From contig OX578137.1 in assembly GCA_951213105.1 (NCBI GenBank), positions 53,803,236 to 53,867,235 of the forward strand: 64,000 nt of DNA, written 5' to 3'. Both the position numbers and the translations under genes were made by a program. How positions within the stretch are numbered: the first letter of the stretch is position 1; every line of letters begins with the position of its first letter. The notes under the pieces are model-generated. The model ran no database searches. It saw only the letters and a program-made list of their open reading frames with translations, and was not told the origin of the DNA. The DNA comes from Amaurobius ferox (lineage: Eukaryota; Arthropoda; Arachnida; Araneae; Amaurobiidae). Below, piece by piece: positions 1 to 13,087 of this stretch.

Positions 1-111
1 ATTGAAGTTCAATAAAGCAAAATATCCATTTAATTTAGAATATTAAATCCGAAAACCTTGTCACTTAGGGAACACAATACAACAATTTAGAATTAAAGCG
101 CATTCAGGCCG

Positions 112-262
112 AGTTCTTAATTGTCTTCATCAATTGTAAAGAACCTTGCTACGTCTACCGGGAATCATACCCTAGATCTCCGAACTGGCCAGTCGACGTT
201 CTACCTTTGAGCTACTGGGACAAAATTGCAAGCTCTTATCTTCGAATGGAACTCTGCATTAT
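112..262 (-). repeat. tRNA-derived SINE head, second unit of a head-to-tail pair (family T3)
   Basis: Read on the minus strand, this repeats the first ~140 bases of the neighbouring unit at 258-606. It has the same leader, a box-A-like segment (CCCAGTAGCTCAAAGG) and a box-B-like segment (GGGTATGATTCCCGG), followed by the same CAAGGTTCTTTACAAT stretch. It starts exactly where the upstream unit ends, so the pair is a tandem, 3'-incomplete dimer. Homology to a tRNA is inferred from the A/B boxes only. Confidence 0.6.
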
Positions 263-606
263 CCACCCTCTAATGTCAGATTGGTGGGCAACTGACAATC
301 TGACTGACCATCTATTGCAAATTTTACCTTAAGTTAGCCTCCTGTTGCTACCATTTTTACCCAGGCTAGTATCCTGCGAAGTCGTTATCTCCTGAATTTG
401 AAATCGGTGCTCAATCTTCCAGAGTCCACTGACTTCCGACACATTTGCACTAACCTACCTGGTTGATTTGTTTGGGTGCCATTGTAAAGAGCTTTGCTGC
501 CCCAAACGAGAATCGAACCCTGTATATCCAGACTGGTCATCTGACGCTCTCCCGTTGAGCCACTGGGACAACATTGCAAGCTCTTATCTTCGAATTGGAC
601 TCCGCA
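258..606 (-). repeat. tRNA-derived SINE, full unit (family T3)
   Basis: The minus strand carries box A (CCAGTGGCTCAACGGG) and box B (GGGTTCGATTCTCG) spaced as in a tRNA-type pol III promoter, then a ~200-base body. Body and tail match a plus-strand copy at 34,313-34,660. Both share the GTCAGTGGACTCTGG-like segment and a tail hairpin (275-304 here, GTCAGATTG pairing with CAATCTGAC). Unit length is about 348 bases. Confidence 0.65.
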
Positions 607-619
607 CAATTATGCTAAC

Positions 620-1209
620 TTCAACAAAATCAGACATTCGGTTAATATGTAATAATACTTTTCTTCTCTTGGAATATTCACACATTTTCCTGAATGGTTT
701 ATGCATTTGCAATTTTGAGGAATGTTTTCTTAATTTTTATTGAATAAGGTATTCTTTTATTTAAATATTACTCAAATTTCTGCTCAACAAGCACTTGATG
801 TTCAATGGTATTACACTAGCTTCTGTCGAAGGAACTGACGCCACTCTTGAATGTTCTAATGTGTGGCTGCGCTGTACTTTTTGTCTCGAATAAGAGGCCT
901 TCTTTACCTCTGAAACCGAGTCATAGCCTTAATTAGTGTAATGATATACTTAACACCATTCTCATAATTTAATCACATTGAATTTGAATTTTAAAATAGC
1001 AGACTGGTCATTTTAAAGGATGGAATATCCAGGCTGGTAATATAAAATTCAATAGATTTTAAAATATTTCATTTCACTGGTAAAAGCAAAAAATAACATA
1101 ATTGAATTTCGAGGGGATTATTATGCATGTTTTTATTCTCTCTCACACTCATTTCGTACAGTCGTGTGAATTTTAGGAAAAAAACAGAAATGGTATCGTT
1201 AGAGCGAGT
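620..1209. other. No gene seen
   Basis: A+T-rich sequence with frequent stops on both strands. I see no coding relic, RNA gene or repeat boundary. Confidence 0.5.
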
Positions 1210-1590
1210 GAAGATCCTTAGTGAAGCCATCAACCCTAAAACTTTTATGCTGAATCCTTATTAGTCATCATCGAATCTTTATCTATAGTCGATTACTGAA
1301 AGAAAATATTTTAAGGAAAACTTTTCAATCTGGAGAAGAACCGGGAGTTAAAATCCTTAGTGAATCCTGCAATTCCCTACGGAATACGATGCTGAACCCA
1401 TATTAGTCATCATTTAAGGTCTATCTATAACAATCCTGAGAAATATATGCTTCAAAAAAAGTTTTTGATTTAAACGTGGAAATACTAAATGAACTCTCTA
1501 TTTCCTCAGAAAGTTTATACTCAATCCATTGTCTAAACTCTATCTATAGCAGATCCTGAAAAAAAAATAGGCCAAAATATGTTTGGTATA
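1210..1590. repeat. Degenerate tandem repeat, about 3 units of ~125 bp
   Basis: Three successive blocks (about 1,210-1,345, 1,346-1,475 and 1,476-1,590) share the ordered words 'AT(C)CTTAGTGAA', 'TGCTGAA(T/C)CC', 'TATTAGTCATCAT' and 'TCTATCTATA'. Divergence is high, so this is an old local duplication. Unit edges are approximate. Confidence 0.55.
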
Positions 1591-2394
1591 CATAATATTA
1601 TTGAAAATACTTTATCAGCAATTACAACTATAGCACTCTATTAGCATTCTCAGACACAAAAATAGTTAAATATAATTACTTAGCAACTTTTGTATGAAGT
1701 TGATGAATCTGCTTGAACGTACAAAACTTGTAAAACTCTTCGAATGACAGAAAAATACAAATCTCACTCAAAGAACTAAGTCGCGGATGAAACAGCAAAA
1801 CTGATTGTATACAGATTTAGGAACTTTGAGTAATAGTTTTTAGGGTGATTCCTAATTTCAGCACTATGCAAGAAAGAGAATAGGTACACTATATTATCCA
1901 ACTATACCATTTTACAAGGTCTCTTACTATACATCTTATAAAACTAAGTATTTATCATAAATAATGTGCGTTTTATCGTTTTTACGATTCGTCGAATGTG
2001 CATCAACTTCAAAGAAGTAGATAAAGGTTAAATTGATAATCAAGATTGATGATTGATGATTACAGAGTATATACTTTCAACTACTATCTTAATTTTTAAT
2101 ATCGTGCTTGATAATTTTACTCCAAATCTGCCAAATCTACGCAATAATTATATATTCCTACCAATCTGCTTGCATTTTATTAACACGCACATTGATAAAA
2201 AAATCTCAGTCGTTCAAAAGGCTTTTCAGCATAAGAAGAAATGGGCTGTACTTATAGATACCTGGAAATAAGTCATAAAAACAGTACATCATGACAAATG
2301 GATTAAAAATAATACCCTGACAAAAATGGCCTCAATATGTCTTGGGTGTTTCACGAAAGTCCACTATATTATTTTGGGTGGGTTCTTCTACGCC
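1591..2394. other. No gene seen
   Basis: No recognisable coding, RNA or repeat signal. The 72-codon open frame at 2,053-2,271 is low-complexity and resembles nothing I know. Confidence 0.45.
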
Positions 2395-2895
2395 CCCTGA
2401 ACTACGTATCATTAATATCAATAACGAAGTTCTGAGATTCGCAATACGTATCTATGTGGAAACGTTTCGGTAATAGAAAAGAGAGAATATAGAAGCATTT
2501 GAAGTTTTCTTGGATACAATTATTAGTACAGTTTATTGCAGTCATCGATTAATTGACTCATTTTTTCTTTTTAATTAAATATTTAACATTAAACACAAAA
2601 ACCGTAAATTTTTAATAACAATTTCATTTAATATAATCAGTCGTCCTGTGACCTACGTATCATCAATATCAATATAACGAAGTTCTGAGATTCGCAATAC
2701 ATATCTATATGTGGAAACGTTTCGGTAATAGAAAAGAGAGAATTTAGATGCATTTGAAGTTCCCTTGGATACAGTTATTAGTACAGTTTATTACAGTCAT
2801 GGATTAATTGACTCAATTGTTCTTTTTAATTGAATATTTAACACTAAACATAAACACCGTAAATGTTTAATGAAATTTTAATTTTATGTAATCTG
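2395..2895. repeat. Tandem duplication, 2 units of ~251 bp
   Basis: The two halves (about 2,395-2,645 and 2,646-2,895) align along their whole length. Shared words include CGAAGTTCTGAGATTCGCAA, GGAAACGTTTCGGTAATAG and TTAGTACAGTTTATT, with scattered substitutions and a few short indels. It is a local duplication of non-coding DNA, moderately old. Confidence 0.85.
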
Positions 2896-4120
2896 AAAAA
2901 CAGTGCTTTAAATCACAAAATATCTTCACATTCATTAAATATTCTACACAGTAAATATGTGATTCATATTGACCAAACACTTGAGGATCCATTTGTAACG
3001 AATAGTATATTTCGTTTTCGTTTTTATCCCTTCAAGTTTAGTTGTACTATTGGCGTTGACGCATGGCAGCGATATGGGAGTAATCAAGCGTTTTTATTTA
3101 CATCTCTCAGGGATGAACAGATGGATATATTTTAGATGAATGCTGGTCGAAAATTAACATTTGAATTTCGTTTTTTTATTTTCTAAACCTTAAAATGCGG
3201 CATTCTGAGAAAAATAAAAAGTTTTTAAACATACTAATGCGTTTTTAATATATAATAAGTAACATATAATTATTAACAATTATCTCTATAAGGCTAATTT
3301 CAAAAGCAAAAACATTATCAAAACATTACGAAAAAATTACCATTGTAATGTAAAACATGACGCATTTTATAATATTACACTGCGTATAGTACTGATATAG
3401 GCCCTACTGCTTCACTTACTAGAACTCAAACCGCACAAGTTTGTGAATCATAAAGAACCAATCAAATATATATGCCATCTATAAATATAGATATAAAAAT
3501 CATAAGCTTTGGCACATCCTTCCACCCTTAAAATGTACACGTTGATGTTGTCCTTATTACATGAAAGCATAGTTCGAATAAAATGTCATATTTCCCTCCT
3601 TTGCAAACAAATTAAACATTCCTTGGATAATGTGCACTTCATTTACCTTCTTTGAAAATCCAAATATATTGCACCACTATCTAACTTTTATTATATATCC
3701 ATCTCTTCCACGGAACCAAATTTATTCTGATGGATTTGGCATCAAAAAATCCCATAAAGACGATGATGGTCTGCTTGAGTTCTTCACTGTCTCAAAATTT
3801 ACCCTGCTGCAGAAATTCTTTGGAAAAAAGCCCAACTCACAGTTCCTATTTCTGGGACCCTCAAACCGCTTGGCTTCAGTCCATGGAAACATAAAATGTG
3901 GGTATTGGGGTTCTTTAATTTGGAACACACATCTTTCTGCACAAAAGGAAGCACATGAAAAAAAATGTTTTTATAAGATCATCAGCAAAGTAAACATTAT
4001 TGAAATGTATCAAAATACAATTTTTGCATTAAGTGCATTACTATATGTTGAGGAATGGTTTGACTATACGAAATTTTTCTTTTACTGCTAGATTGTAAAA
4101 CATGTGCAAGAATGTTACTG
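2896..4120. other. Unrecognised stretch with overlapping open frames
   Basis: A 153-codon plus-strand frame (3,630-4,091) and a 68-codon minus-strand frame (3,722-3,928) overlap in a patch slightly richer in G+C than its flanks. I recognise neither product. The minus frame is less biased in composition and could be a remnant of a transposon protein, but it has no motif I can name. Confidence 0.3.
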
Positions 4121-4209
4121 AAAGTCTTAGGGGAATCAACTAATCAATTGTCTGTAATGGGGTGTAAGTTTCCTGATAGTTAAGATAATATATATATATA
4201 TATATATAT
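4121..4209. repeat. Short dispersed repeat followed by (TA)n
   Basis: The words GGGGAATCAACTA, GTAATGGGGTGTAAGTT and TGATAGTTA recur in the same order at 14,101-14,150. There the segment lies immediately before the TA at the end of a Tc1 element; here it runs into a short (TA)n tract (about 4,188-4,209). It may be the end of an unclassified element. Confidence 0.5.
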
Positions 4210-4210
4210 T

Positions 4211-4994
4211 CCTCAAGTACAATAAAAATGAAATATAAAATATAAAATCCAAGGAATAGTAAGGCGCATTTGCTGCCCTATCAAAGCCTAAAAGTACAAT
4301 ATGAAAAAAATGAGATTGAAAATAGATTAATACACTTAGAAGTTGTGTGTTTACGGGGTTGTATAGTGGTCAATTAGGATTGCGACCTCTTTTCCTGGTT
4401 TAAGCTTGCTTTTAATCCCAGAAAAACTCCCAGAAACCACTACACGCCCGAAACAACAATCAACAGTATGCCAGGGGAAAAAAAACGGAATCCCGAAATG
4501 AAGATCTTAAAGTCACAAGAACATATAAAAGCATATAAAATTGAATGAAACAAGTATGAATAAAAATATAATCTAACCATGTATAAAGTTTTTAAAAGGA
4601 TGTTCGTAGATGCGCTACGTCGTTAGAAGTCCATAGAAGAAACCCATGATAAATTCCAGATGTAGCGATAGATAAGCTCATGGTTACAGAGTATCTAATT
4701 CCAAACGGGAAGCGTTGAGTTGTAGCAAATCATCAAAATTAGCATATATTTCTTTACGGTACTTTTTGCAATATGCCATATAATAATGTCTTATGAAACG
4801 AGGTGGGTATTAATGTTTTAAGGCTTCCATTATTAGATGTCGTATGCAAATATCTATCAGTTTATCAGTTGAATTTAAACGTATGTATCTTGCAAAATGA
4901 TTAATGATCACATTACGTTGTATAGTTATACTCATATTAGTATTCCAATGAGTGAAGCAGTAGATTGTACAATTAAAATTACTGTGGGTATTTA
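4211..4994. other. No gene seen
   Basis: Mostly A+T-rich non-coding sequence. A faint tRNA-like patch at about 4,356-4,445 is discussed among the rejected items. Confidence 0.4.
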
Positions 4995-5343
4995 AATTAC
5001 TGTGGTTAATCGTGGTGCTGCTTTGTCCTGATTTCATATTCATGTACTATAACTCGCCTTCTCATCGTGAGGCCTTGGTCAACGACTTCCTTCAGACTCA
5101 AGGTATCCAACATATACAGTGGCCTGCCTACTTTCCTGATCTGAATCCAGCAGAGCATGGGTGGGATATGCTCGGAAAACATCTTGCAGCCTTTTGCTAC
5201 CCACCAAGCTCCGTTCCGGGATTGAAAACTGCTCTCAGTGAGACTTGGAAATCTTCGAGCGCACAACTCATCTAAATCCTCATCGAAAGTATGGGAAATC
5301 CTTGTGCATCTTGCGTGGCTACTCGAGGTTCCCACATACAGTA
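4995..5343 (+). pseudogene. Tc1-like transposase, C-terminal fragment
   Basis: The conceptual product reads through the second half of a Tc1-type DDE domain. Visible landmarks are an FxxxxNSPSHR block (family: DNAxxH), WPAYFPDLNPAEHGWD (family: WPAxSPDLNPIExxWD), and a C-terminal CASCVATRGSHIQ that closes many arthropod Tc1-like proteins. The second catalytic Asp position is Tyr (MYYN where the family has D-D-N). The third acidic residue (AEHGWD) is kept. A TAA interrupts the frame after SSSAQLI, before the conserved tail. The N-terminal helix-turn-helix half and the first catalytic Asp are absent, and I see no terminal inverted repeats. It is a dead fragment, seen directly; family assignment is from known motifs. 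Confidence 0.85.
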
Positions 5344-6560
5344 ATAAACTGCAACATCACATTGTTTTAATCATTCTGTTTCGCTGAGGCTGACACTTGT
5401 ATTGTTACCTTTTTTCTTTCAACCCTTTCCTGTCAACCCTTTTCTTTGGATAATAAAAGTCGTTATTATCCTTGTTTTGTATTGTTTGCTTTTTATATAA
5501 CGCTGTTACACTCACATACCGCATTTCCTTCCATTCTGATGTAGATTTTCTGAAATTTTTACATAAACAGCAACTATGCTTAACCTTTGGACATGGGTAT
5601 ATATATATATATATATATATATAACGAAAAAGAACGCTTCGTCCAATGATAGTTAGATTGATATTGCAGAAATGAGGCTGGAATTTTCATGAACGCGGAA
5701 ATTACCAAATACATTTGCATTATACAAATATATAAAAATAGAATTGCAAAGTTTACCAAAGTATCATATTGTGGTATGTTTTACTGCTTCTTAATTACAG
5801 GATACATATAGCTGTTTTTAAAGTGTTTGCGTTTGAGAAAACATTATCATATTTAATTAAATTTCTATGAAATTGTAAATATAAATATTCACACACGAAA
5901 AAAATGTTCTTTTTTTAAGGCATTCCCAAGATTCCCAAAAGCATTAATTCTACATTTGAGAAATACCGAATTGTATTTGAAATGTTCATCTACTTGTGGT
6001 AAAAGTTCTTCAGTTACTGATCAATATCCCGCTATAATTGAAGTACACATAGAGGAATACAAGGAAACTGCCCTTTTTACGAACTACTTTATTTTACGGG
6101 AGGTTTTCGTACAAGAAGCTACATACACTGCACTAACTCAATAAACGTCTGTAATGGATTACTTATAGTTGTTACTACAGAGCTTTTACGGTAGAGAGCA
6201 GAAAACATCAATTATTTCGACACATTCCCCCATAAAAACCGTACAGTTATGCCCTTAAGAGGTTAGCTGCAGGCATTTCTGTTATCCCCCTTGGGAAGCA
6301 AATTGAAACCTCAAGTTTTATGGTTATTAGGATACATCAGAATTCTAGACTTACTCCTAATAATGAACTTCTGTGAGTGCCTTTTAACTTCTTTGCCTGG
6401 GTTTATAGTTTCGTAAGACTTTTGCTGATTTGTACAGTGCAAAAATATGTACCAACTGTCTTGTATCATGAAAAAATTCAGCTGCTATGTGTTAAATCAA
6501 AATTTTGGAAACAAGTTCGTAATATTAAAATTTGATATAAAGTGTGTTTTAATCAATAAT
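5344..6560. other. No gene seen; (TA)n at about 5,598-5,623
   Basis: A short dinucleotide run interrupts otherwise unstructured A+T-rich DNA. The 62-codon frame at 5,956-6,144 has no recognisable motif. Confidence 0.45.
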
Positions 6561-6808
6561 AACTAGACTTCGCCGATGTGGTGGCCGAGTGGTCAAAGAG
6601 GCAGGTGTTTTTCGTCGTGATGGCTCGGATGCCAGATTGCGGGCTCGAGTCCCGACTGCGGGTATGGCTGTTGTGATGTCTTATTGGGGCAGAAGTCGGA
6701 CTTCCACTTTTGGGTGCCCCGGGTCTTTGACTAAACAGAAACAGTGCACACATTCTTCCTTAATAAATATGTTAGGGACACAACACGAACCAACCAACAA
6801 CTAGACTT
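6561..6808 (+). repeat. tRNA-derived SINE with 10-bp target-site duplication (family T1)
   Basis: The body (6,571-6,798, 228 bp) begins with a tRNA-Leu/Ser-like head. Box A is GTGGCCGAGTGGTCAAAG and box B is GGCTCGAGTCCCGACTGC, followed by a non-tRNA body and a short AACC-type tail. It is flanked by a perfect direct repeat AACTAGACTT (6,561-6,570 and 6,799-6,808), the mark of target-primed reverse transcription. Mobilisation would have been by a LINE partner. Copy state is good, suggesting fairly recent insertion. Confidence 0.88.
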
Positions 6809-9284
6809 TTTTTGAAGTTATATGCAGATATGGAGCATGCAGATGCTGAAAGAAAACAAGGACAATTCCGCATAATAAAACAAGCAAAAATAAATTGTCA
6901 TGTTATAAAAGTGCAGGAATAACAGTGCAGAAATGTGCCTGTTGCAACGTCATCAAAGTCGACTTATTTATTTAAGTTGATTTACAAGTTGTAAAGTTAG
7001 CGTGTTTAATTCGTGTCTAATTAATTCGTGTTTAATTAATTTAGAAATGATGCAAGACTGAGAGGAAAATAGCAGCCAATTTCAGATAGGCAGTTGGCAC
7101 AACCTTCAGGGTCCTAAATCAATACATAGAGCGAAACAACATAAAGTTAGATTGACCAACAGTAAGATGACAAGTTAGCTTTGCAAGCTGAAGAGAGGGG
7201 GGGGGGGAGATAACTCTCACAGAACTATACTCAGAAAGATAAAACCAGACAGTATATCAACAAATGTTCCTGCCAATCTCCAAAAATGTGAGTTTGTCGG
7301 TCCCCCAAATTCCAGCACTTTCAGTCTAATCTTGCAGTTTCAGGAAGTTCTTCAAAGTCAAGATTTGTAACTATACTCTGAAAAATTCGTGTCTTATTAT
7401 TGTAATATAAATGATAACTTTTGAAAATGAAATAAAAAATAAATACGCTTTTGAATTTAAAGATTATCAAGATAATTTTAGATTGTTTGCAAGTTAATAT
7501 TTATTTATAGGTATTTCTAGGAGCAGAAAATAAATTTATAATTCAAGTCGAGATAGGGCGGAATAACAACTCAACGTAATTAAAATATTATGGTTACTTA
7601 GGATAATATAATAATTAAACATATCTTCAGCATTTAAGTTTATATATATCCTCCACTTATATATTATTACATTTTGATGTCATAATAATACACGACGAAC
7701 CACTACAATTATCGCGCTGCGTAAGAAGCATGAACTTTCTTCTTTAACTTGATACTTGAGCAAGTAATATTTTTCGACCAGTGATCGCAACACTCAAATT
7801 GAACTAGATTGGATTATTTTGTTCTGAACCAGAATCCGGAATTTAAACCCTATTCATATAGATCTGAAGCATGAGAATGAACATTTAGGTCAAAAGTAGA
7901 CCTTGCAATATCGTGAAAAGTCTTAGAGACTGTAGAAAATTTTGTGAAAGAAGAAAAATCTTCTATCAAAAAGTTTTTGCCCGGAAAGCTGCCTGTTTCT
8001 TAAAGACAAACTAACTTTTTCTCTCCAGAAAATAAATATCATGGCATTTTTAGTGACCATGGAGATTGTTTTGAAAAGAAACAGAATAATAATGTATAAA
8101 TAATGGCATAGTGGAAATTTGGCTTCCAGCAGTAGTGCTCATCATTAATAATTAAGGTGGTGCCTTAAATAAATTGACAATTTAAGCTATCTCAGGTAGT
8201 GTACAATTTCCAATACAAGCCATATAAGTAGATAATTACAAACATGAAATTATTTTTATACGTATATTTTCATTGTAAGGATATTAAAACATACATGTCT
8301 ATAAAAAGTGTATCTCATGTTAGCAATTACTATCTTGAGTAAACTTTTGAAACTATATATACAAACTATAGAAACTATTTTGAAACTACTATAATTACTC
8401 GAGTTTCCACTGTGAAATACTCTGACATAAACTACTATGACAGTAAAATACCAAATTATTAGTACCAATTGCTTACTAACAGTTTAATGGACATTAATCT
8501 ATAGTTGGACGCGTTCTGGCACCTTTGGCCGTGAAATGGGTTAATATATTTAAACATTGAACCTGGCCCTCCTATGAGCACTACATAACAAAGCTTAGGT
8601 TTCATTAAGTTTAGATAGAAATTTGATATCTAATAAGAAAAATTAACGTACTTTAGTATTTAGTTTCAGAAGCACTGTAAATTTTATATATGCCTTTTTT
8701 AATCAGATAAGATGAGCTAAAATTAGCTATTTCATATCAACACCGAACTATTTATAAATATTCAAGGCATTCATAATTCATTTCACATTCCCTTATCAAT
8801 GTCTAAAACGAGAGTCTTCCTGAAGTGTAACATCTTCAGAGAGGAGCATAAAACACAGAAAAATGATAAAAACCGTTTCCGCCTGAACTCAAAAATGAGA
8901 ACAACACTATTTTATATTTAACTTTTATCCCGGTTTGTTGACGTCACCAGTTCTGATTCAGTGAAAGTTTCGCTCTTCTTTTAAGGAGGAGAATGATGCG
9001 TTGTAAGGGAGGGGTGCCAAGAAACGCTGTTAAATGAATGACGCAAGGTCAACCGTGATGAAGGAAAAAAGAAGAGAGAAAGTAGGAAGTGGAATGAAAA
9101 ATAAAAATAAAAAGATTTACAGGATGAATGTAGGTTCGTTGTCCTGTACACAATTTGTGAATAAAGTACGTTTGCACTCACATTTATTTGGAAGATAATG
9201 TACATGATTTGAACGTTTAAATATAAAATATATACTTTTTAACACTTTACAACAAAGTTGAAAAGTGTTTATGACTTTGTTCAT
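6809..9284. other. No gene seen
   Basis: Long A+T-rich stretch. It holds a poly-G tract at about 7,197-7,207 and a locally less A+T-rich patch at about 8,930-9,110, with no coding motif in either. Small open frames here are unstructured. Confidence 0.45.

Positions 9285-9362
<78 letters not shown>
9285..9362. repeat. (CTGT)n microsatellite
   Basis: About 19 nearly uninterrupted tetranucleotide units. The adjoining sequence (CCGTTAGCACGATAACTGCC, then GACGGTCTGTAGGACCTATG) looks like the interior of a dispersed element, but no second copy is in the window. Confidence 0.97.
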
Positions 9363-10058
9363 CGTTAGCACGATAACTGCCGTAAAAATGAGTTTATCAA
9401 AATGAAATTTTAGTATGTTGTTCAGACGGTCTGTAGGACCTATGGGAATATAAATAAATAATATCACCCAATTAGTTTTTTATTGAACCCGGGTTGAAAA
9501 AATGAAATACATTGAACCCTATGGGACCTAATTTTTAAAACATTTTTTAAGTAAATTTAAAATTCACGAATTGCTTCGAATTTTTTAGGAAATATTCACA
9601 TTATCCCATAGAATATATAAAAAAAAATTCAGTAAAATATGTTAAGTAGTTTTTTAATTAAAAAAATTATTTAATATAGGGAAAAAAACAAATTCAATTA
9701 AATTCTGACTTTGGGATATCTTCCAGAAAGAAAAGAGAGAGATATTATATAATAAATATCTCTCCATTTGTTTAAACGTTTTGCATATGGGAGTGGCTTC
9801 ATATTTTAAAATAAATTTGGTAGATAACAATTTTTCATTTTATATAACTCTTCATAATAAATTTAATTGATGGCATTTTAAATGCACTTTCCTACGTCCT
9901 AGAGAGTTAAAATTTGGTACACAGCTTAAATTTGTTGAACATTTTATTCGACAAAAATTTGATGGATCTTTAAATATAGATCATACATTTTTTTCGAAAT
10001 GGCCTGAAAATAATCCCCTTTCACTTCTATAAATCATTGGTGTAATATTGTTAAAAAT
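9363..10058. other. Unclassified A+T-rich stretch
   Basis: Non-coding. It contains two similar phrases around 9,484-9,535 (ATTGAACCC...GGG/TGGGACC), suggesting a decayed repeat. Nothing else is supportable. Confidence 0.35.
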
Positions 10059-10925
10059 TCTGATGTGGACAGCACATGTCTTTCTCTGCAGACTCATATT
10101 CGTTCTCTTTATTTATTCAATGATAATTTGAGTTTATCTGCACAACATAAGTATTTTAAATGACATTGAATTTACACGTTAAACTTAAATTTGGTTCTCA
10201 TTTGATAGCTAGACTTATTGTCAAAGGTGGCGTAGCGAAAACGCGAAAAAACTAGAATATCTCAAGAACGGCTAGTCCTAGAGTAATGGGGTTAGTCTTA
10301 TTCTTTTTGTTGTCAAAAATCACATATAAAATAGGAATTTAATTGATATAATTGAGCACACGTAGTCTTTTATTTTTATATATAACGATTTTTGCTGGCC
10401 ATTTCGCAAAAATAGCCCGTTCCTTTTTCCCTAATCGTAGTAGAATAACCTACAAATGATTTATATACAAAATTTTGTTAAATTTGGTATATAAATCACT
10501 TGTAGGTTATTGAAATATTATACTCCAAATTTTGTTAAATTTGGTTCATTAGTTTTTAGCTAGAGTGGATAAAGGCAATTTCTGCGGCCATTTCGCAAAG
10601 AAGGCAGATTCTTTTATTACGAATCGTACTATAATCTAATGAACATCAGGATTTCCCACAAAAAACATACCTACCAAATTGTATGAAATTCGGTCCATTA
10701 GTTTTTCAATTAGAGTGGATGTAATATCCACACAGACACACAGAAACATACACAGATACACCCTTACACACACAGACGTCTTCCTAAAAGTAGTTTTTTC
10801 GTGTTCTAGAAGTCCCAAAACGTGTAGATACTTTGAAAATTCGAGTTCCGATCTTCGGCACGATTCCAATACTTTGAGTACATACACATACACATATATA
10901 TTATCTGTGTATTATCTGTGTATCT
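10059..10925 (+). repeat. Interspersed repeat R1, diverged copy
   Basis: It starts with TCTGATGTGGACAGCACATG, shared with the starts at 46,209 and (minus strand) 52,681 and 53,496. It carries the internal words CTCAAGAACGGCTAGTCCTAGAG, twice-repeated 'AAATTCGGTCCATTAGTTTTTxAxTTAGAGTGGAT'-type segments, a CA-rich tract and a GTTCTAGAAGTCCCAAAACGTG-like 3' part. It most resembles the 51.9-53.5 kb subtype. No coding capacity is seen. Confidence 0.7.
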
Positions 10926-12329
10926 AAATTCCGTGCCTATGCAATTACAATAGTTGTGATTTTAAATGATCCCTAAACTTTTATTATTTCTTCAAGGAAG
11001 CCTAATTTTAACATATGCAGAATGCAAATATCTCAAGCGATTGTAAGATGAATTACATAAGAATTGCTGAATTTTTTTCACACAAAATTATTTAGCTCTG
11101 GAGTCTGGAATACAAGTTATATGAATGAAATATTCATTGATTTTGCATAAAGAATCAGTTGATTTATATTTCGATACAGTTTTAAATATTTAAGTATAAT
11201 AAATTACTGTAGTACTGTGATAATGTAAAATATATTACCACTGAATGAATCACATTTTAGAAATTTTTAAATGAAATTACATTTCAGTTGGAAAGTGTTT
11301 CATAATCAATGCTTATGCATGATTGATCTTTCTTGTTAATATATACTTTAAATAAGAAATGAATACTTTTTATGTAGTGATTCCGAAACTTTATTGCTTG
11401 AAACAACCCTTGAAATGTATATTAAAATCTTAGAGACCCTCTAACTGGATGACACATTATAAGTTTGACAGGGGTTAATTACCAAACAAAGTAGACTTCT
11501 AAAACAGTAGGTTGGATAGACAATGATTAACTCATACTTTAAATAAAGTATTACAAGAGTATTATTGCCAACATATATTAATCAATTTAAGGAACACCGG
11601 GAAAGGACTGGCGGAACCATAGTGTTTTGTTAGACTTCGTTTGGAAATCACCGTACTATTGTGTAAAGGATGCATTTCAGATGTTGATTGCTAAGCTCTT
11701 TTTAATACTTTCTGAAGCTATTTCGAACAATCTGAAATATGTTCGTTTGTTTGTTAGCTCGTGTGTGTACGCATATGTGTGTTTATATGTGTATATTTGA
11801 AAGACATGGAGAAGATAGTACAAGAACGAATCCTTTATCAAATATTATGTGTAGATACATTACATGGAAAACTAGAACTGTATTTAATTTTTTATTAATT
11901 CCTTACATGGGACTCAATTACTCGATATCAAAGAAAAATTTCATAGCAAGATTTCCGATAGAGGACAATGATATCACCTAGAACAGCGATGGTAACGTAC
12001 AGTTTGAGTAAGAAATTGATAGTTTGAACTACGATGTATATTTTAATGGTATCAAACAAGTTAAAACAATACAGAAATCTCTAATGCATCAATCAAAGTC
12101 ACTAAGCTGCTACCAACTTGAAAAAGAAACTGTTAAAGAATCTTTACGAACTATTTTAACACAATAACATAACTAAAACTGCCAAAAAGATACATTTTTC
12201 TTATTGTTTTCTAATTCTTATTCGGATACAATTACGACTATTTGATGGCAGGAGGGCGTATTTCAAGACTCATTGTTTTGCCTTTACAAACTTGTTTTTT
12301 TTTATTTTTATGGGTAATTGTATTGGTAC
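10926..12329. other. No gene seen
   Basis: No recognisable feature on either strand. The 80-codon frame at 11,739-11,981 has no known motif. Confidence 0.45.
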
Positions 12330-12553
<224 letters not shown>

Positions 12554-12994
12554 ATATAAACTAGATCCATGAAAGCAATGTTATTAAATTCAACGCATAA
12601 TATTGCTTATTGAAAATTAACCCATTGGACGATACTTGATATTTTTCATTTATTTAATGTTTTAGATCATTTTTTAAACCATTCAACATCCATAGAATTG
12701 ATCGAACTAACATTCCAAAGTATGTGCCATTCGTCTCCTAATAAAAATGTCTAGAATGATTATTTATTTAATATAATTGAATGTCTTGATTATGATTTTT
12801 CCAAAAAATCATTCTAAAATCTGTAAATCTGCCGTACGTTTGATCGCGTTTAAAATCAGAAGAGTTCAATTATTCATTTATTGTGATATTATCACTAGTT
12901 TTAAACGGTACATTTGTTCGTCACATATTGCATCTATGGATTCATAAACAAACATGTGCACAAATATACATATGCAGACATATATAATCTCTAA
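12554..12994. other. No gene seen
   Basis: Ordinary A+T-rich sequence between a microsatellite and an R1 fragment. Confidence 0.45.
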
Positions 12995-13087
12995 AACGTT
13001 AGATTCCGGTTACGAGATTTTCCGTCGGAAACGCGAATTTGAATTTTCGACCTCCTCACAATACTTTCTCTATACATTATACTATAT
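12995..13087 (+). repeat. R1 3'-end fragment
   Basis: The words GTCGGAAACGCGAATTTGAATTTTCGACC, TCACAATACTTTC and TATACATTATACTATAT (given here in pieces) match the 3' ends of the R1 copies at 45,470-45,520 and 47,090-47,161. A SINE insertion begins at its distal edge, so the last bases of the R1 end act as the SINE target. Confidence 0.75.

Noticed and set aside
3630..4091. 153-codon open frame as a possible gene
   Set aside because: No motif, no splice or promoter context, overlapped by an opposite-strand frame; composition is not convincingly coding.
4356..4445. tRNA-like text (TATAGTGGTCAATTAGG ... TTTAATCCC)
   Set aside because: Box A is fair but box B is poor and the arms do not pair; no second copy or target duplication supports a SINE.
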